Of a DNA stretch of 64,000 bases, positions 1-9,205 are shown piece by piece. The notes beneath the pieces are model-generated. The model had not been told where the DNA came from. It was given only the letters and a program-made list of their open reading frames with translations, and ran no database searches. The number at the start of each line of letters is the position of its first letter. Positions within the stretch are counted from its first letter, which is position 1. Source of the stretch: Sulfuricellaceae bacterium (GTDB lineage Bacteria; Pseudomonadota; Gammaproteobacteria; Burkholderiales; Sulfuricellaceae); assembly GCA_030690895.1 (NCBI GenBank), contig JAUYFQ010000001.1:34994-98993 (forward strand). The letters run 5' to 3'. The position numbers and the translations under genes were made by a program.

Positions 1-2
1 GC

Positions 3-3000
3 GGGTTGCCGCTGGGCGGCCTCGGCCTCGGCAATGGGAACTTCAGCGGACAATCATATACTCTGGCGCTGCCATACTGCGCGACCGTTCCGAGCGCGAT
101 TTATTGTGACGATTTCGAGCGTACTGCCCCCGGCGTGGTGGGGAACGGATGGACGATTACGCCTGCCAACGTGGCAAATTGCACATCGACTGATCCAGCC
201 AATACGAACTGCGCGGGTATCGATCGGGATATTGCCCCTTTCAATAATTACACTGTTCCGCACGCCACCAATACCCGTTCGATGTTTACTCGCTGGAGCA
301 TTGTGTCAGTGGATAGTCAGACCATTGATCTGTCGACTCGACCTGCCGCCTTGCTCAGCTTCTGGATGCGGCGCGGTGGCGACGCCTTTAGCGAGTATCC
401 AGAGGCGGTCGGCGAGAATTATCTGGTGCAATACTGGGACGGAGCAGCCTGGCAAATATTGGCGCAATATCCTTCCGGTGTGATGCAGGGTGAGGTCTTC
501 ACACCGGTCATCCAGTTGCCGCCAGGCGCCCTTCATGCGAACTTCAAACTGCGTTTCTATCAGCCCAGCGGCAGCGGAAAAACCGGTTCTGGCGGCGCGC
601 CGGGGGTGGTGGGCTATGACTATTGGCACGTGGATAACGTGGTTGTCACCGAGGCGCCGGCGAGTAGTTATGTCGGGGCATTCTGCGATAATTTCGAGGG
701 TGGTCTGGGGCGCTGGAGTCTCACTGCGGAAGGCGCGCCCACGGGTTCCAGTATCGGTGATGCCAGGCTGGGCACGACCGATTTCAGTTCGGCCAGTCAC
801 GAACTGGACATGCGCTGGGGCTATGTGGTGGCCTCTACCCTGCGTACCGACATGCGGGGCGTGGGCGGCAATATCAGCTACTGGGTCAAGAGCGGGGGCG
901 GAACCACCAACCGTGCTCCTGATGCCGGGGAAAATCTGGTTGCTGAATACTACAATAGTTCAGGTTCATGGACGCAACTGGCGACATACCTGGCCAACGG
1001 CAGCACGACCAGCTCGATATACAACGCCAGCTTCCTGCTTCCCGCCGACGCAAAACATGAGGGCTTCCGCCTGCGCTTCCGCCAGTTGGCCGGTAGTGGT
1101 TATGACCGGGATTACTGGCATGTGGATGACGTCTGCGTCGGGGCGGGTCTGCCCACCGCCGATCTGTCCCTGTCAATGACACGAGGCGGCGCACTGGTGC
1201 CGGGCGCGAATGTACCGTACACGCTCACCGCCACCAACAATGGGCCGGGCACCCTGGCGGGTTCCCTGCAAATCGTAAATACCTTGCCGGCGGACTTGAG
1301 CTTTTTTTCCGCCTCCGGCACGGGCTGGACCTGCGGTGTGGCTGGTCAGACGGTCACTTGCAGTTGGGTCGGCACACTGGTCAGTGGCGCCAGCGCACCA
1401 GCCTTGACGTTGACGGCCACCGTTGCCCTGAGTGCCTCGGGCACGATCACCAATACTGCGACGGTGACGGGAACAGTGACGGACAACAGTCTGGCCAACA
1501 ACACCGCGAGCAATACCGGCAGCGTTGATACGGCCACTCGGGTGGCGGAATATCATCTCGATGAAGCGAGTTGGAACGGCACATTGGGCGAGGTCAAGGA
1601 TACTGCCGGCTATGCCGGCGGGCCATTTGACGGTTCGGCGCTGGCGAGCAGCAGCCCGTTGCCTACGCCGACTCTGACTAGTCCGGCAATTTCTGGCAGC
1701 CCCGGCACATGCGGCTATGCGACCATGCCTGGACCAGCCGCCAATGGCGGCGCCTTCACCCTTTCCGGCTTGCCCGTTGCCACGACCGCAGGCAGCAAGA
1801 GCAGCGTTGCCTTCTGGATGTATTGGGACGGAGTCGAAAATGTCATGCCCATTGGCTGGAGCCAGCACGGCTTGCTTTTTTCGGGCGGATCCTTTGGTTT
1901 CACCACGAATAATAGCGATATTTACGGCGTCTCCTCGGCAGGTCTTGCCAGCGGCTGGCATCATGTGGCGGCCGTGTTCACCAACGGCAGCGTGACCTCC
2001 AACCAGTTATACATTGACGGGGCTCTCCAGACACTTAGCCAGCGACTGGGCAGCCCCAATCTGGCCAATGCCATGGTGGGATCGACATTGCAGGTGGGCG
2101 GTTGGCTGCAAAATAGCGGGTATCGCTTCTCGGGGCTCATGGATGAAGTGCTGGTATACCGGAACGTGCTTAGCCCGGCAGAGGTGGTGACAATTTATGG
2201 CGTGACCCACCCTTGCCCGCCGATGCTTAACCATATCCGCATCGAGCACGATGGCGAGGGACTGACCTGTACGCCGGAGCCAGTGACAGTCCGGGCTTGT
2301 TCGAATGTGAACTGCACCTCGGAATACACCGGCAGCGTGACGACGACGCTTTCCCCAAGCGGCTGGGTGGGCGGGAACACCATCACCTTCAGTGGTGGCC
2401 ACACCACGGCTCAACTGAGCTACCCCACGGCAGGAGCTATCACACTGGGTGCGTCATCGACCACTCCAATTCCCAGTGTGGCGGCGCGCTGCTTCAATGG
2501 GGCGACAGAAACGTGCAGCATGAATTTCGTCAACACTGGCTTTATTTTCTCCACCACGGGTGCATCCCCGTTCAACCAGATAATTCCTACCCAAACTGCG
2601 GGCACAAGCTCGGGTAATCTGTATCTGGTGGCGGTGCGCACGGATACCACGACAAAATCCTGTGAGGCCGCAGTGCAGGGGGCCAATTCGGTTGATTTGG
2701 CTTATGAGTGCCTCAACCCCGCAACCTGTTACGGCGCCAACTTGATGAGTATCAATGGCGGCAGTGGCGCCACCACCATTTCTCGCAATAATAGCGGCAG
2801 CGTGACCAGCTATGCCTCCGTCAACATGACTTTCGATGCCAATGGCGCTGCACCCTTCACCATGGTCTACAGCGATGTGGGTGAACTGAGGTTGCATGCC
2901 CGCAAGGTGGTGAATGGCGCGACCTTGACCGGTAGTGGCGGAGGCGCGGGCGGCAATGGCGGATTCGTGGTCAAGCCGGCCGAGTTTGTGCTGTCCGCCA

Positions 3001-4418
3001 TTGAACAGACGGCGTCACCGAATTTGGCCAATCCGGCGGCTGCGGACGCTGGCGGCACAAAATTCGTCAAGGCGGGTGAAGCCTTTTCCGTTACTGTCAA
3101 GGCCGTGACTTCGACCGGGAGTACGGCGTATAGCTATGGCCGGGAAACCGTTGCCGAGGGCGTGAAGCTGACGTCTGCGCTAAAGCCGGGCCTTGCCGGG
3201 TTGATCAACAACCCGGCGCTTGTCAACAGCGCCGCATTTGGTTCATTCACCAATGGTGTGGCAACGGGAACGACATTCAGTTGGGACGAGGTCGGCATCA
3301 TCACGCTTACGCCCAGCGTTGCAGACGGCAGCTATCTTGGCGTGGGAAATATCACGGGCACGACTACTGGCGATGTCGGGCGCTTCTATGCGGCCAAGTT
3401 TGCACTCTCTGCGGGTGCCATCACCAATCGTGCCGATCTGTGCCCCAACCCGCCCGCAGTGCAACCCGCTGGATGCCCCTCGGTATTTACCTATATTGGG
3501 GAGTCGATGAATGCGCTGTTTACCCTGAAGGCACAAGCAGTGGGTGGGGCAACGTTGCAGAATTACACCCACGATTCGGTTACAGCTGCGAATGATTTTG
3601 CCAAACTCGATCCGATGGCCGCCGTAATCGCAGGAACTGGCGGCCCGCTCGTGATGGGTGCGGTAAACAGTGGTGCACCCCGAACCCCGTTCCCGCCCTG
3701 TGGCGGAACGCCAGCGCATCCTTGCTTTACGCCATCGCAAGCGACGGCAGGCACTTTTTCGGTCGGTGTGGCAGACATTGTCGTGCCCTTCTCGATTTAT
3801 CGGGGCAATACGCCGGTCGGTCCTTATGCAGCCATGGAAATAGGCATTGCGCCACAGGATAGCGATGGGGCGATTTTGTCCGCTTATGATCTGGACACCG
3901 TGAATGTTGTGGCAGGTACTAACAATCATGCCAAAGTGGGGAGCAATACCGAAGTCCGTTTTGGTCGCCTGAAGACCGCCAATGCCTATGGCTCGGAACT
4001 GCTGGGCTTGCCGACCCCCTTGCAGGCGCAATACTGGAACGGCACCGGCTGGAAGGTTAACCTGGACGACAATGCAACCACTCTAGCAGCGGGAAGCATC
4101 ATCATGAGTGCCTACACGGGGAACCTCGCCGCTGGTGAGACGACGCTCTCGCCCAGTGGAAGCGTAACATTCACGGCCGGACGGGCGCCCCTCGGGCTGA
4201 CCAGTCCAGGCGCAGGCAATAACGGCAGCGTGATTCTGACTGTGGATGTGCCGCCGTGGCTGCGTTACAACTGGGGAATCACGGCCAACGATACTTCGCC
4301 CTATATCCAGGCAGGGTGTAGCAATGGTGTCGCGCCGCCAAATAATGATTGTCCCGTTTTCCGTGCTACCTTCGGTATCTACAAAACCCCCATCATCTAC
4401 ATGCGAGAGAATTATTAA
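3..4418 (+). CDS. mshQ: MshQ-like surface protein (5' end outside window)
   Basis: The frame is open to the left edge and the first possible start is only a TTG at position 6, so the gene is very probably cut at its 5' end. The visible 1470 residues begin with two related jelly-roll-like modules, each with a 'CD(D/N)FE' opening and a 'DYWHVD' closing motif (about residues 32-217 and 227-378). Next come a DUF11-type domain with the 'TNNGPGTL' signature (about 384-510), a LamG/concanavalin-like domain ending in 'FSGLMDEVLVYRNVLSP' (about 580-736), and a long cysteine-containing C-terminal region of the DUF6701 type found in MshQ proteins. The family is secreted or surface exposed and associated with MSHA pili, probably as an adhesin or minor tip component; that role is inferred. 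It lies directly before mshI, as expected for a pilus locus with its prepilin genes just upstream of the window. Confidence 0.8.
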   Translation, partial: GLPLGGLGLGNGNFSGQSYTLALPYCATVPSAIYCDDFERTAPGVVGNGWTITPANVANCTSTDPANTNCAGIDRDIAPFNNYTVPHATNTRSMFTRWSIVSVDSQTIDLSTRPAALLSFWMRRGGDAFSEYPEAVGENYLVQYWDGAAWQILAQYPSGVMQGEVFTPVIQLPPGALHANFKLRFYQPSGSGKTGSGGAPGVVGYDYWHVDNVVVTEAPASSYVGAFCDNFEGGLGRWSLTAEGAPTGSSIGDARLGTTDFSSASHELDMRWGYVVASTLRTDMRGVGGNISYWVKSGGGTTNRAPDAGENLVAEYYNSSGSWTQLATYLANGSTTSSIYNASFLLPADAKHEGFRLRFRQLAGSGYDRDYWHVDDVCVGAGLPTADLSLSMTRGGALVPGANVPYTLTATNNGPGTLAGSLQIVNTLPADLSFFSASGTGWTCGVAGQTVTCSWVGTLVSGASAPALTLTATVALSASGTITNTATVTGTVTDNSLANNTASNTGSVDTATRVAEYHLDEASWNGTLGEVKDTAGYAGGPFDGSALASSSPLPTPTLTSPAISGSPGTCGYATMPGPAANGGAFTLSGLPVATTAGSKSSVAFWMYWDGVENVMPIGWSQHGLLFSGGSFGFTTNNSDIYGVSSAGLASGWHHVAAVFTNGSVTSNQLYIDGALQTLSQRLGSPNLANAMVGSTLQVGGWLQNSGYRFSGLMDEVLVYRNVLSPAEVVTIYGVTHPCPPMLNHIRIEHDGEGLTCTPEPVTVRACSNVNCTSEYTGSVTTTLSPSGWVGGNTITFSGGHTTAQLSYPTAGAITLGASSTTPIPSVAARCFNGATETCSMNFVNTGFIFSTTGASPFNQIIPTQTAGTSSGNLYLVAVRTDTTTKSCEAAVQGANSVDLAYECLNPATCYGANLMSINGGSGATTISRNNSGSVTSYASVNMTFDANGAAPFTMVYSDVGELRLHARKVVNGATLTGSGGGAGGNGGFVVKPAEFVLSAIEQTASPNLANPAAADAGGTKFVKAGEAFSVTVKAVTSTGSTAYSYGRETVAEGVKLTSALKPGLAGLINNPALVNSAAFGSFTNGVATGTTFSWDEVGIITLTPSVADGSYLGVGNITGTTTGDVGRFYAAKFALSAGAITNRADLCPNPPAVQPAGCPSVFTYIGESMNALFTLKAQAVGGATLQNYTHDSVTAANDFAKLDPMAAVIAGTGGPLVMGAVNSGAPRTPFPPCGGTPAHPCFTPSQATAGTFSVGVADIVVPFSIYRGNTPVGPYAAMEIGIAPQDSDGAILSAYDLDTVNVVAGTNNHAKVGSNTEVRFGRLKTANAYGSELLGLPTPLQAQYWNGTGWKVNLDDNATTLAAGSIIMSAYTGNLAAGETTLSPSGSVTFTAGRAPLGLTSPGAGNNGSVILTVDVPPWLRYNWGITANDTSPYIQAGCSNGVAPPNNDCPVFRATFGIYKTPIIYMRENY

Positions 4419-4440
4419 CCCCACAAAGAGAGATAATCTA

Positions 4441-4469
4441 TTGACAACAATGGCTTATTCATTTAACTT
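4441..4469 (+). promoter_or_regulatory. Candidate sigma70 promoter for the msh assembly operon
   Basis: A perfect TTGACA lies at 4441-4446, followed 17 bases later by TAACTT (4464-4469), a weak -10 match at 3 of 6 positions. It sits in the 78-base gap between the mshQ stop and the mshI ATG at 4497. The perfect -35 and ideal spacing make it plausible; the poor -10 keeps confidence low. Confidence 0.35.
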
Positions 4470-4496
4470 CAAGCTGATTGTTTAATCGGTCGACTT

Positions 4497-5432
4497 ATGT
4501 CTCTTTTTACCAGAAAAAAACAGGAACCCGGCTGGGCGGCCATGCAGTTCACCTCGGAAGGCGTGAGCCTGGTTCATGTACGCCAGGTGATGGACGGCAG
4601 GCCGCTGGTAACGCTTTGTGTGGCGTCTCCGGCAAGCGCGGTGGATGTGCCCGTTCTGGAGAAACTGCTCAAGGAGCATCGTCTCAACCGCTATAAATGC
4701 AGTTTTCTGCTTAATTCCGGCGAGTACCAGATGCTGGTGGTCGATGCACCCAACGTTCCTGCTGCCGAGATGAAAACGGCGGTGCGCTGGCGCATCAAGG
4801 ATATGCTGGATTTTGCTGTTGACGGCGCGATGGTAGACGTACTTGATATTCCCGCCGACAAGAACGCACAGTCGCGCAATCGCTCGATATTTGCCGTGGC
4901 AGCGCCCAGTGCTGCGATCAAAAAATGCGTGGTGGATTTCGATGCTGCCAAGCTGCCTGTCAGTGTGATTGATATCCCCGAACTGGCGCAGCGCAATATA
5001 GCCACTCTGCTGGAGGATAAAGGGCGCGGCATGGCCTTGCTGTCTTTTGACGAAAGCGGCGGTTTGCTGACCTTTACTTTCGAGGGCGAACTGTATTCAT
5101 CACGTCATATTGACGTTTCACTGTCGCAGTTGAACCAGTCAGATAGCGAGCAGCGGCAGCGCCATTTCGACCGGATCACGCTGGAATTGCAACGTTCGAT
5201 GGATCATTTTGAACGCCAGTTTGCCTTTATCACCATCAGCAAATTGATGTTGGCGGCCCTGCCAGAGGCGGTCAACCTCGAAGCATATCTGTCCAGTAAC
5301 TTGTATATTCCAGTGGCGACGCTGAGTCTGGATGACATATTTGATTTCTCCAGATTGCCGGGCGCCTCGCCGGATATTCGCCAGCATTGTTTTTATGCCT
5401 TGGGGGCGGCTTTGCGGGACGAGTCAGTATGA
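4497..5432 (+). CDS. mshI: MSHA biogenesis protein MshI (PilM-like)
   Basis: The 311-residue cytoplasmic protein has the size and features of MshI. It opens with a short basic 'MSLFTRKK' start, has a 'NSGEYQMLVVDAPNVP' segment and an actin-like fold resembling PilM/GspL cytoplasmic domains. In MSHA systems MshI is part of the inner-membrane assembly platform and works with the PilN-like and MshJ proteins. The ATG at 4497 is the first good start; no strong ribosome-binding site is visible. The stop TGA at 5430-5432 overlaps an ATG that opens a 16-codon frame leading to the next gene. First gene of a compact operon of seven. Confidence 0.85.
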   Translation: MSLFTRKKQEPGWAAMQFTSEGVSLVHVRQVMDGRPLVTLCVASPASAVDVPVLEKLLKEHRLNRYKCSFLLNSGEYQMLVVDAPNVPAAEMKTAVRWRIKDMLDFAVDGAMVDVLDIPADKNAQSRNRSIFAVAAPSAAIKKCVVDFDAAKLPVSVIDIPELAQRNIATLLEDKGRGMALLSFDESGGLLTFTFEGELYSSRHIDVSLSQLNQSDSEQRQRHFDRITLELQRSMDHFERQFAFITISKLMLAALPEAVNLEAYLSSNLYIPVATLSLDDIFDFSRLPGASPDIRQHCFYALGAALRDESV

Positions 5433-5475
5433 GAGTAAAAAATGGATTTATCCGGTTTGTCAGCGTGGTGACACA

Positions 5476-6132
5476 TTGAGCCAGCAGATCAATCTGCTTG
5501 ATCCTGCGTTTCGAAAGAAACCGGGCAGGGGCGCTGCTGTCAGGTTGACACAGGCAGTAGCTGTCATGCTGGTGGTGCTGGCGGGATTTTATGCCTGGAA
5601 TTTTTACAAGGTGAAGGAACTGAACCAGCAGGCGGCAGAAACCGAGATGTTGCTGGAGAGTGCGCAAGCTCAACTGATCCAGGTGACGGCCGCTCATGCT
5701 GAACTACCCAAAGATTTGCAACTGGAACAGAAAGTTGGTCAGCTTGAGTTGCAGTTGAAAGGGGAGGAAGCTGTGCTGGCCGTACTTAATAGCGGCCAGT
5801 TGGGAAATACCGAGGGATATTCAGCCTATATGCGCGCGTTTGCCCGGCAGATTGTCGGCGGACTGTGGCTGACGAATTTCAGCATACAGGGGGCAGGGAT
5901 GAATATGCAGATCGGCGGGCGGACAATGCGCGCCGAGAACGTGCCGCTCTATATTCGCCACCTGAATCAGGAGCCATCCACCAGGGGACGTGTTTTTACG
6001 GCACTGGAAATGCGGGCGCCGAAAGCCGATGCATCGACTCAAACCGGAGTGACATCCGGCACGCCCTCGCCCGCAAAAGTCCCCGCATACCTTGAATTCA
6101 GGCTGCATTCGGGCGTGGAGGAAGTTAAGTGA
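5476..6132 (+). CDS. PilN-like MSHA assembly protein (second MshI-type gene)
   Basis: About 218 residues if translation starts at TTG 5476 ('LSQQINLLDPAFRKK', the usual opening of PilN-like proteins). The frame is open further upstream but that part overlaps mshI and is not PilN-like. One membrane helix (about residues 25-45, 'AVAVMLVVLAGFYAWNF') is followed by a coiled-coil-rich periplasmic stretch, as in PilN/GspL C-terminal halves. It would bridge MshI and MshJ in the inner-membrane platform. The TTG overlaps the TGA (5477-5479) of a 16-codon frame starting inside the mshI stop, so initiation may depend on coupled re-initiation. The end overlaps mshJ by four bases (GTGA). Confidence 0.75.
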   Translation: MSQQINLLDPAFRKKPGRGAAVRLTQAVAVMLVVLAGFYAWNFYKVKELNQQAAETEMLLESAQAQLIQVTAAHAELPKDLQLEQKVGQLELQLKGEEAVLAVLNSGQLGNTEGYSAYMRAFARQIVGGLWLTNFSIQGAGMNMQIGGRTMRAENVPLYIRHLNQEPSTRGRVFTALEMRAPKADASTQTGVTSGTPSPAKVPAYLEFRLHSGVEEVK

Positions 6133-6860
6133 AAAAATATTGGCAGATGCTGTCCGATCGGCTGAATGCCAGAAATCAGCGCGAACAGATGCTGATTTCC
6201 GTTACGGTGCTGGCGCTAGTCTGGACATTGGTTTCCACGTCGCTGCTTGATCCGCTGCTGGCGCGTAAAAAGAAGATAACAACCGGGCTGACTGCGCAGC
6301 AGGAGCAATTGGCCGCGCTCGAGAGTCAGATACAGTCCATCCAGACAACTGGACGGCCTGATCCCAACATCCCAACCCGGGTGCGCATGTCGGCGCTGGA
6401 GCAGAAGCTGACTCAGACACAATCCGCTTTGCAGGCTCTACAGGAAAACCTGGTTCCCTCGGACAAAATGGCGCAGTTGCTGCAGGATGTATTGGAGCAG
6501 CAGCGTGGGTTGAAGCTGGTGTCGCTCAAGACGCTGCCCGTAAGCGAATTGCTGGATGGCTATGAACCCGCCAAGACGGGTCGCGCTTTGCCGCCGGGAA
6601 CGCCGCCAAACAGCGCACCAGTGAAGGCAGGGTCAGCAGGGGCCGCCGCGCCGAGCGGACCGGTTATTTACCGGCACGGGGTCGAGATTTCTGTCTCGGG
6701 TAACTATGCCAATCTGTTGCAGTATCTGACTTCCATGGAAGAATTGCCCTGGCGCGTGTTGTGGGGTAAGGCTGAAATGCATGTCGAGACCTGGCCAAAC
6801 GCCACGCTGACCGTCACCCTGTATACTTTGAGTATGGAAAAGACATGGCTCAGCGTTTAA
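6129..6860 (+). CDS. mshJ: MSHA biogenesis protein MshJ (PilO-like)
   Basis: The 243-residue protein has an N-terminal cytoplasmic stub, one membrane helix (about 20-40, 'LISVTVLALVWTLVSTSLL'), a coiled coil rich in Q/L/E (about 50-115) and a C-terminal ferredoxin-like domain of PilO/GspM type ending near 'TLTVTLYTLSMEKTWLSV'. A proline/alanine linker lies at about 150-180. It starts at GTG 6129, overlapping the previous stop (GTGA), with a good GGAGGAAG ribosome site. MshJ forms the periplasmic alignment complex with the PilN-like partner. It overlaps mshK by 16 bases. Confidence 0.8.
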   Translation: MKKYWQMLSDRLNARNQREQMLISVTVLALVWTLVSTSLLDPLLARKKKITTGLTAQQEQLAALESQIQSIQTTGRPDPNIPTRVRMSALEQKLTQTQSALQALQENLVPSDKMAQLLQDVLEQQRGLKLVSLKTLPVSELLDGYEPAKTGRALPPGTPPNSAPVKAGSAGAAAPSGPVIYRHGVEISVSGNYANLLQYLTSMEELPWRVLWGKAEMHVETWPNATLTVTLYTLSMEKTWLSV

Positions 6861-7258
6861 TCCCGATGGCGGTGTTTCTGGCTGGATCGATTTCGATCCC
6901 GGCGTGGGGGGAAATGCTGCCCGATCCGACACGACCCGCTGCCGAAGCCGAGATGCTGGCCGGAGGCATGGCTGCTCCGATTGTTGGCCCGGTCTTGCAG
7001 TCTGTCATAATGTCAGCTGGTCGCCGGAATGCGGTGATCAGCGGTCAGTTGTTGTCGGAGGGCGAGCGGTTTGGAGAGGCCTCATTGATCAGGATCAGCG
7101 AAAATGAAGTGGAATTGAGCGGCCCGGAGGGGAAACAAATCCTCAAGCTCTTCCCCGCTGTGGAAAAACTGCCGGTTGAGAAGAAGGAAACACTTCATCT
7201 GCCGCCGGAAAAAACCGGAAATCCGCGAAAATCGGAATCAAAAGTTAAGGCGCCATAA
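6845..7258 (+). CDS. mshK: MSHA biogenesis protein MshK
   Basis: A small 137-residue protein with a cleavable signal-like N terminus ('MAVFLAGSISIPAWGE'), the 'LPDPTRPA' motif and a compact beta-rich core ('VLQSVIMSAGRRNAVISGQ') ending in a basic, proline-rich tail. This is the PilP/MshK pattern: a periplasmic link between the inner-membrane platform and the secretin. The start at 6845 has GGAAAAGAC just upstream and overlaps the end of mshJ. Its stop overlaps the mshL ATG. Confidence 0.7.
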   Translation: MAQRLIPMAVFLAGSISIPAWGEMLPDPTRPAAEAEMLAGGMAAPIVGPVLQSVIMSAGRRNAVISGQLLSEGERFGEASLIRISENEVELSGPEGKQILKLFPAVEKLPVEKKETLHLPPEKTGNPRKSESKVKAP

Positions 7259-9204
7259 TGCGTACCAAAATGCAAATTCATCAATTTTTCTGGCTGGGAT
7301 TGTCGCCCTTGCTCCTGGTTGCCTGCTCAGCCACGCCGCCCAGAAATGGCACGACCTATGACAAGATCAATGCCGAGTTGATAGCGGCGAGCCAAAGTAA
7401 AGCCAACCAAAGCAAGGCCGATGCAAGTGCGCAAGAAGCCGTCAATGCTGCGCTGCTGCCTCCTCTCAGGGTCGGACTTCCAAATGGAGAAGGCAAGACA
7501 ATCGAGCAGCGTTTCGATCTGAAAGTTAGCGGCGCACCGGTTGATCAGGTGTTCATGGGTATTGTGAGTGGCACTAAGTACAGCATGCTGGTTCACCCCG
7601 AGGTTACGGGCGCCATTTCAGTCAATTTGCGAGATGTAACCGTATTCGAGGCGCTGGACGCCATTCGCGATATGTATGGTTATGGATACAGCGTCAATGG
7701 CAACCGCATCCAGATTCAACCGCTGACCATGCAGACGCGTATTTATAAAGTCAACTATCTGACCGGGCGGCGCACGGGGGGGTCGGATCTGCGCGTCAAC
7801 TCGGGTTCTATCAGTTCTTCTGGGGCTGGGAGTTCTGGCGGGACTAGCGGGACTGGCAGTGCAGGCGGCGGGCAGACTTTAACGACAGTGGAAAGCAGCA
7901 ATGTCTATACCGTTTTCAGAAGTGATTTCTGGGGCGATATGGAAAATGCGCTTCGCACTGTAATCGGTTGCCAGGTGACACGCAGTTCTGTGGCGGGCGG
8001 AGGGACAACATCCGGCATATCCGGCGCGCCGACCGCAACGCAACTTATCGCGGGTGGCGCGGTGTCCGGACGGGGCGTGGAAGGTTGCGAGGGCGGGCGC
8101 AGCGTCAGCGTCAATCCGCTTTCCGGCGTAGTGGTGGTTCGGGCGCTCCCCTCCGAGCAACGCGAGGTCAGCACCTTTCTCAAGCTATCGCAGGTTTCCG
8201 TCGACCGGCAGGTGATTCTGGAAGCTAAAATTCTGGATGTCGAGCTGAGTGACAGCTATCAGGCTGGCGTGAACTGGGCAGGGATCGCGAACAGCGGTAG
8301 AAACTCCATGGCGCTGGGCCGATCATCAAGTGGCTTTACGGCGGGCCACCAGGGAACCAATACCGGCATCAATCTCAATACATCGGTTTATGGTGTTAAC
8401 GGGAACGGTATCAATACGGTCACTTCCCAGCCTAGCGGTGCGCTGGATGGCGCTACGCTGAATCCGCTGGTGGCCATGACTAGCGGCGTGTTTGGCATTG
8501 CATTTGCGAACCAGAATTTTGCCACGATGATCGAATTCTTGCAGACGCAGGGTAATGTTCAGGTTTTGTCCAGCCCGCGAATCTCGACCTTGAATAACCA
8601 GAAAGCGGTGCTGAAGGTTGGGATAGACCAGTTTTTTGTCACCAATGTCAGCTCAACCAGCACGTCAGTTGGAACCACATCAACTTCAACGCCTTCCGTG
8701 ACGCTGCAGCCGTTCTTTTCCGGAATAGCGCTCGATGTGACGCCTCAGATCGACGATAACAACAACATCATTCTGCATATCCATCCCTCAGTCAGTAACG
8801 TGGAAACAGTGAGTACGACCATCGATCTTGGCGCCATGGGACAACTCGTGCTGCCGCTTGCCGCAAGTAACGTATCAGAGACTGATAGCGTGGTGCGTGC
8901 AAGGGATGGCCAGATTGTCGCCATTGGCGGCTTGATGAAGCAAGTAATGGTGGAGAACCGCAGTGGCGTGCCAGGCGTGAGCGATGTGCCTTATCTGGGT
9001 GGGCTGTTGCGAAATACGGCACAGGGATCCGTCAAGAAAGAACTGGTCATCCTGCTCAAGCCGACCGTCATTCAAGGTGATGACGGCTGGGTGCAGGATA
9101 TTGCCGATGCTCAGGGTCGAGTAGAGACCATGAACCGGGGATTTTCCTATGGCGGCCGGTCGCAAGTATTTGGGGTGGGCGCAGAGAGACAGAACGCTCC
9201 GTGA
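7258..9204 (+). CDS. mshL: MSHA secretin lipoprotein MshL
   Basis: 648 residues. The signal peptide ends in a lipobox (LLVAC, about residues 19-23). An N-terminal secretin/TonB short N-domain follows ('VFEALDAIRDMYGYGYSVNGNRI', about 120-145). A glycine/serine-rich linker lies at about 180-205, and the C-terminal secretin domain (about 430-625) carries 'VLSSPRISTLNNQKAVLKVG' and 'VPYLGGLLR'. It forms the outer-membrane channel through which the MSHA pilus emerges. AAGGCG precedes the ATG. It is followed after one base by mshM. It is distinct from the T2SS secretin GspD at 35.5 kb. Confidence 0.9.
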   Translation: MRTKMQIHQFFWLGLSPLLLVACSATPPRNGTTYDKINAELIAASQSKANQSKADASAQEAVNAALLPPLRVGLPNGEGKTIEQRFDLKVSGAPVDQVFMGIVSGTKYSMLVHPEVTGAISVNLRDVTVFEALDAIRDMYGYGYSVNGNRIQIQPLTMQTRIYKVNYLTGRRTGGSDLRVNSGSISSSGAGSSGGTSGTGSAGGGQTLTTVESSNVYTVFRSDFWGDMENALRTVIGCQVTRSSVAGGGTTSGISGAPTATQLIAGGAVSGRGVEGCEGGRSVSVNPLSGVVVVRALPSEQREVSTFLKLSQVSVDRQVILEAKILDVELSDSYQAGVNWAGIANSGRNSMALGRSSSGFTAGHQGTNTGINLNTSVYGVNGNGINTVTSQPSGALDGATLNPLVAMTSGVFGIAFANQNFATMIEFLQTQGNVQVLSSPRISTLNNQKAVLKVGIDQFFVTNVSSTSTSVGTTSTSTPSVTLQPFFSGIALDVTPQIDDNNNIILHIHPSVSNVETVSTTIDLGAMGQLVLPLAASNVSETDSVVRARDGQIVAIGGLMKQVMVENRSGVPGVSDVPYLGGLLRNTAQGSVKKELVILLKPTVIQGDDGWVQDIADAQGRVETMNRGFSYGGRSQVFGVGAERQNAP

Positions 9205-9205
9205 T

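Noticed and set aside
1173..1964. 263-codon reverse frame under mshQ, and several similar ones (3243-4031, 306-800)
   Set aside because: All are within a long coherent surface-protein gene and show no domain or start signals.
7780..7880. Glycine/serine-rich tract in mshL as a repeat expansion
   Set aside because: Low-complexity linkers are normal between secretin N-domains and the core; no unusual DNA repeat is seen.
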